A stretch of 6,666 nucleotides of DNA, taken from Acidimicrobiia bacterium. GTDB lineage: Bacteria > Actinomycetota > Acidimicrobiia > Acidimicrobiales > Acidimicrobilacustridaceae. The position numbers and the translations under genes were made by a program. Below the pieces are notes generated by a model, which worked only from the letters and a program-made list of their open reading frames with translations, had not been told where the DNA came from and searched no databases. The DNA is taken from contig JAEMTX010000102.1 in the NCBI GenBank assembly GCA_016462055.1, positions 1-6,666 of the forward strand, written 5' to 3'. Below, piece by piece: positions 5,795-6,666 of the stretch; the first letter of the stretch is position 1, and each line of letters begins with the position of its first letter.

Positions 5795-6226
5795 ATGTTC
5801 GGGAAGCGGAAAAAGGCAGTGAATGGCGCCGCTCGATTGCGAGGGCTGGCGTTCTTCGAGGGGTTCAGCGACGCCGATCTCGACCGGGTTGCGCAGTTAG
5901 CCGACGATGTTGAGGTCGAGGCAGGAGAGCTCTTGATCGATCAAGGGCGAGTGGGCCAAGAGTGCTTCGTCATCGAATCTGGTCAGGCCGAGGTGTTTGT
6001 CGGTGAGGAACATCTCGTTACCGTCGGGCCTGGCTCGATGGTTGGGGAGATGGCGCTTATCGATCGGCGACCGCGTACTGCGACAGTTGTGGCCACGACC
6101 TCGATGGCTTTGCTTGCTTTCGACACCAAGGCGTTTCAGAAACTTTTGAGTGAAATGCCGAAAGCAGAAGAGCGCGTGCACGCGCTGCTCGCTGCCCGCA
6201 TCAAAGCCAATCTGAAGGTCGACTGA
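5795..6226 (+). CDS. Stand-alone cyclic-nucleotide-binding domain protein (Crp/cNMP fold)
   Basis: A 143-residue protein made almost wholly of one cNMP-binding beta-roll, with no DNA-binding, kinase or channel domain attached. A basic start (MFGKRKK) leads into LAFFEGFSDADLDRVA (18-33), the entry helix of the fold. Next is the barrel with GELLIDQG (44-51) and CFVIESGQAEVFVG (57-70). The phosphate-binding cassette is GEMALIDRRPRTATV (84-98). Glu85 and Arg94, which in Crp-type proteins contact the ribose and the cyclic phosphate, are both present, so ligand binding is plausible. Thr95 replaces the common Ala or Ser. A C-terminal helix (about 120-141) could mediate dimerisation or contact a partner. 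The ligand (cAMP, cGMP or none) is not decided by the sequence. It is divergent from menB and convergent on a thiolase-like gene. ATG 5795 is chosen on the preceding AGGTGAG and on the domain start. Confidence 0.87.
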   Translation: MFGKRKKAVNGAARLRGLAFFEGFSDADLDRVAQLADDVEVEAGELLIDQGRVGQECFVIESGQAEVFVGEEHLVTVGPGSMVGEMALIDRRPRTATVVATTSMALLAFDTKAFQKLLSEMPKAEERVHALLAARIKANLKVD

Positions 6227-6249
6227 TTCCTCGACTTCTTCAGTCGATT
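6217..6249. terminator. Inverted repeat made by the two converging gene ends; possible bidirectional terminator
   Basis: TCGACTGA (6219-6226) and TCAGTCGA (6240-6247) are exact complements around a 13-base loop. Two G-T (wobble) pairs extend the stem to 6217 and 6249. Each arm holds the last codons and the TGA of one of the two converging genes. The stem is modest and no T-run follows on either strand, so efficient intrinsic termination is doubtful. It may be a weak or Rho-assisted terminator, or a by-product of both genes ending in Asp-stop. Confidence 0.3.
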
Positions 6250-6666
6250 GAAATAGTTCCGTCTGCCGAGCGCTGCGCTCGCGAGCCAACAAGTTCGCTC
6301 GTCATCGCCGCATTCATGAAATCTGCATCGGAAGACCTTCCCCATGCACGGTGACCATTCGGTGTGCGCGTCGCAACAAGTGCGTGAGTCGGAACATCGG
6401 CGAACACGACGGTTACGCTTTCGATCGTGACATCGCCGGTCCAGACGTCGTCACATTCCACGCGAGGAAGCGCGTCGACTTCGGCCTGAGGGTTGGAGTG
6501 GCGGTATGCCCCGGCCTTGGGCGGAGTCGTTGACGCGATCAACACCGCGTGTTCGGTGGTGTAACCGCCATTGGCGGTGCAGAGACCGAATGCGCCCGAG
6601 TCTTTTCGCAACGTGTCGACCATCGTGGCGAGACCGTGTGTGAAGTAATTGTTATAGGGCCCTCCA
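6240..6666 (-). CDS. Thiolase-like (acetyl-CoA acetyltransferase family) protein, C-terminal part
   Basis: Only the last 141 residues are in the window; the N-terminal part lies past the right edge. The visible part starts GGPYNNYFTHGLATM, where the His corresponds to the thiolase active-site His. GLCTANGGYTTEH follows, where Cys29 of the fragment matches the C-terminal catalytic Cys of thiolases and NGG replaces the usual GGG. The remaining 90 or so residues (VDALPRVECDDVWTGDVTIESVTVVF..., to ...DGTISID) resemble the additional C-terminal domain of thiolase-like protein 1 (TLP1/SCP-x-like) enzymes, which are common in mycobacteria and related lipid-degrading actinobacteria. The likely role is acyl-CoA metabolism, though some family members are poor thiolases. 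The TGA is 13 bases from the end of the converging cyclic-nucleotide-binding gene. The family call is firm; the substrate is unknown. Confidence 0.85.
   Translation of the reverse strand, partial: GGPYNNYFTHGLATMVDTLRKDSGAFGLCTANGGYTTEHAVLIASTTPPKAGAYRHSNPQAEVDALPRVECDDVWTGDVTIESVTVVFADVPTHALVATRTPNGHRAWGRSSDADFMNAAMTSELVGSRAQRSADGTISID

Noticed and set aside
5775..5913. Alternative small gene starting at ATG 5775 in the menB upstream gap
   Set aside because: It is in a different frame from the cyclic-nucleotide-binding gene, has no ribosome binding site, overlaps the palindrome, and gives an unrecognisable basic peptide.
6351..6533. 60-codon open frame on + opposite the thiolase-like gene
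   Set aside because: The minus-strand frame carries a clear thiolase C-terminal motif (GLCTANGG), and the plus-strand peptide has none.

Overview
The window looks like an ordinary chromosomal stretch from an actinobacterium. GC content is roughly mid-50s % by hand sampling. An affiliation near Acidimicrobiia is my best guess, not something the sequence proves. The basis is the order rho-rpmE-(unknown)-prfA-prmC, a MenB that closely follows the mycobacterial sequence as I recall it, and a thiolase-like protein of the kind common in Mycobacterium and Acidimicrobiia. I see no mobile element, CRISPR array, rRNA or tRNA. Coding density is very high: the longest stretch without a gene is about 92 bases.

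Left part (1-4799, all on +): the 3' part of rho, then rpmE (zinc-binding L31), an unrecognised 338-residue protein, prfA (RF1), prmC (the methyltransferase that modifies RF1) and an EamA/DMT-family permease. From the unknown gene onward the genes are packed as one transcription unit. The unknown gene overlaps prfA by ATGA, prfA overlaps prmC by ATGA, and prmC is 2 bases from the permease. The theme is the end of gene expression: transcription termination (Rho), a ribosomal protein, peptide release (RF1) and release-factor modification (PrmC).

Right part: menB (menaquinone biosynthesis) lies on - and converges on the permease with a 10-base gap. It is divergent from a small stand-alone cyclic-nucleotide-binding-domain protein on +, and the 82-base gap between them holds a perfect 7-bp inverted repeat. 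That protein converges, with a 13-base gap, on the C-terminal part of a thiolase-like protein on - that runs off the right edge. The terminal codons of these last two genes together form an inverted repeat.

I found no clear new multi-gene system. The items most worth a look are: the unknown protein translationally coupled to RF1; a possible structured leader in front of rpmE that would cover its ribosome binding site; a Gly in place of the usual Ser beside the Walker B Asp of Rho; the palindrome between menB and the cyclic-nucleotide-binding gene; and a strong excess of the hexamer CGATCG (15 copies).
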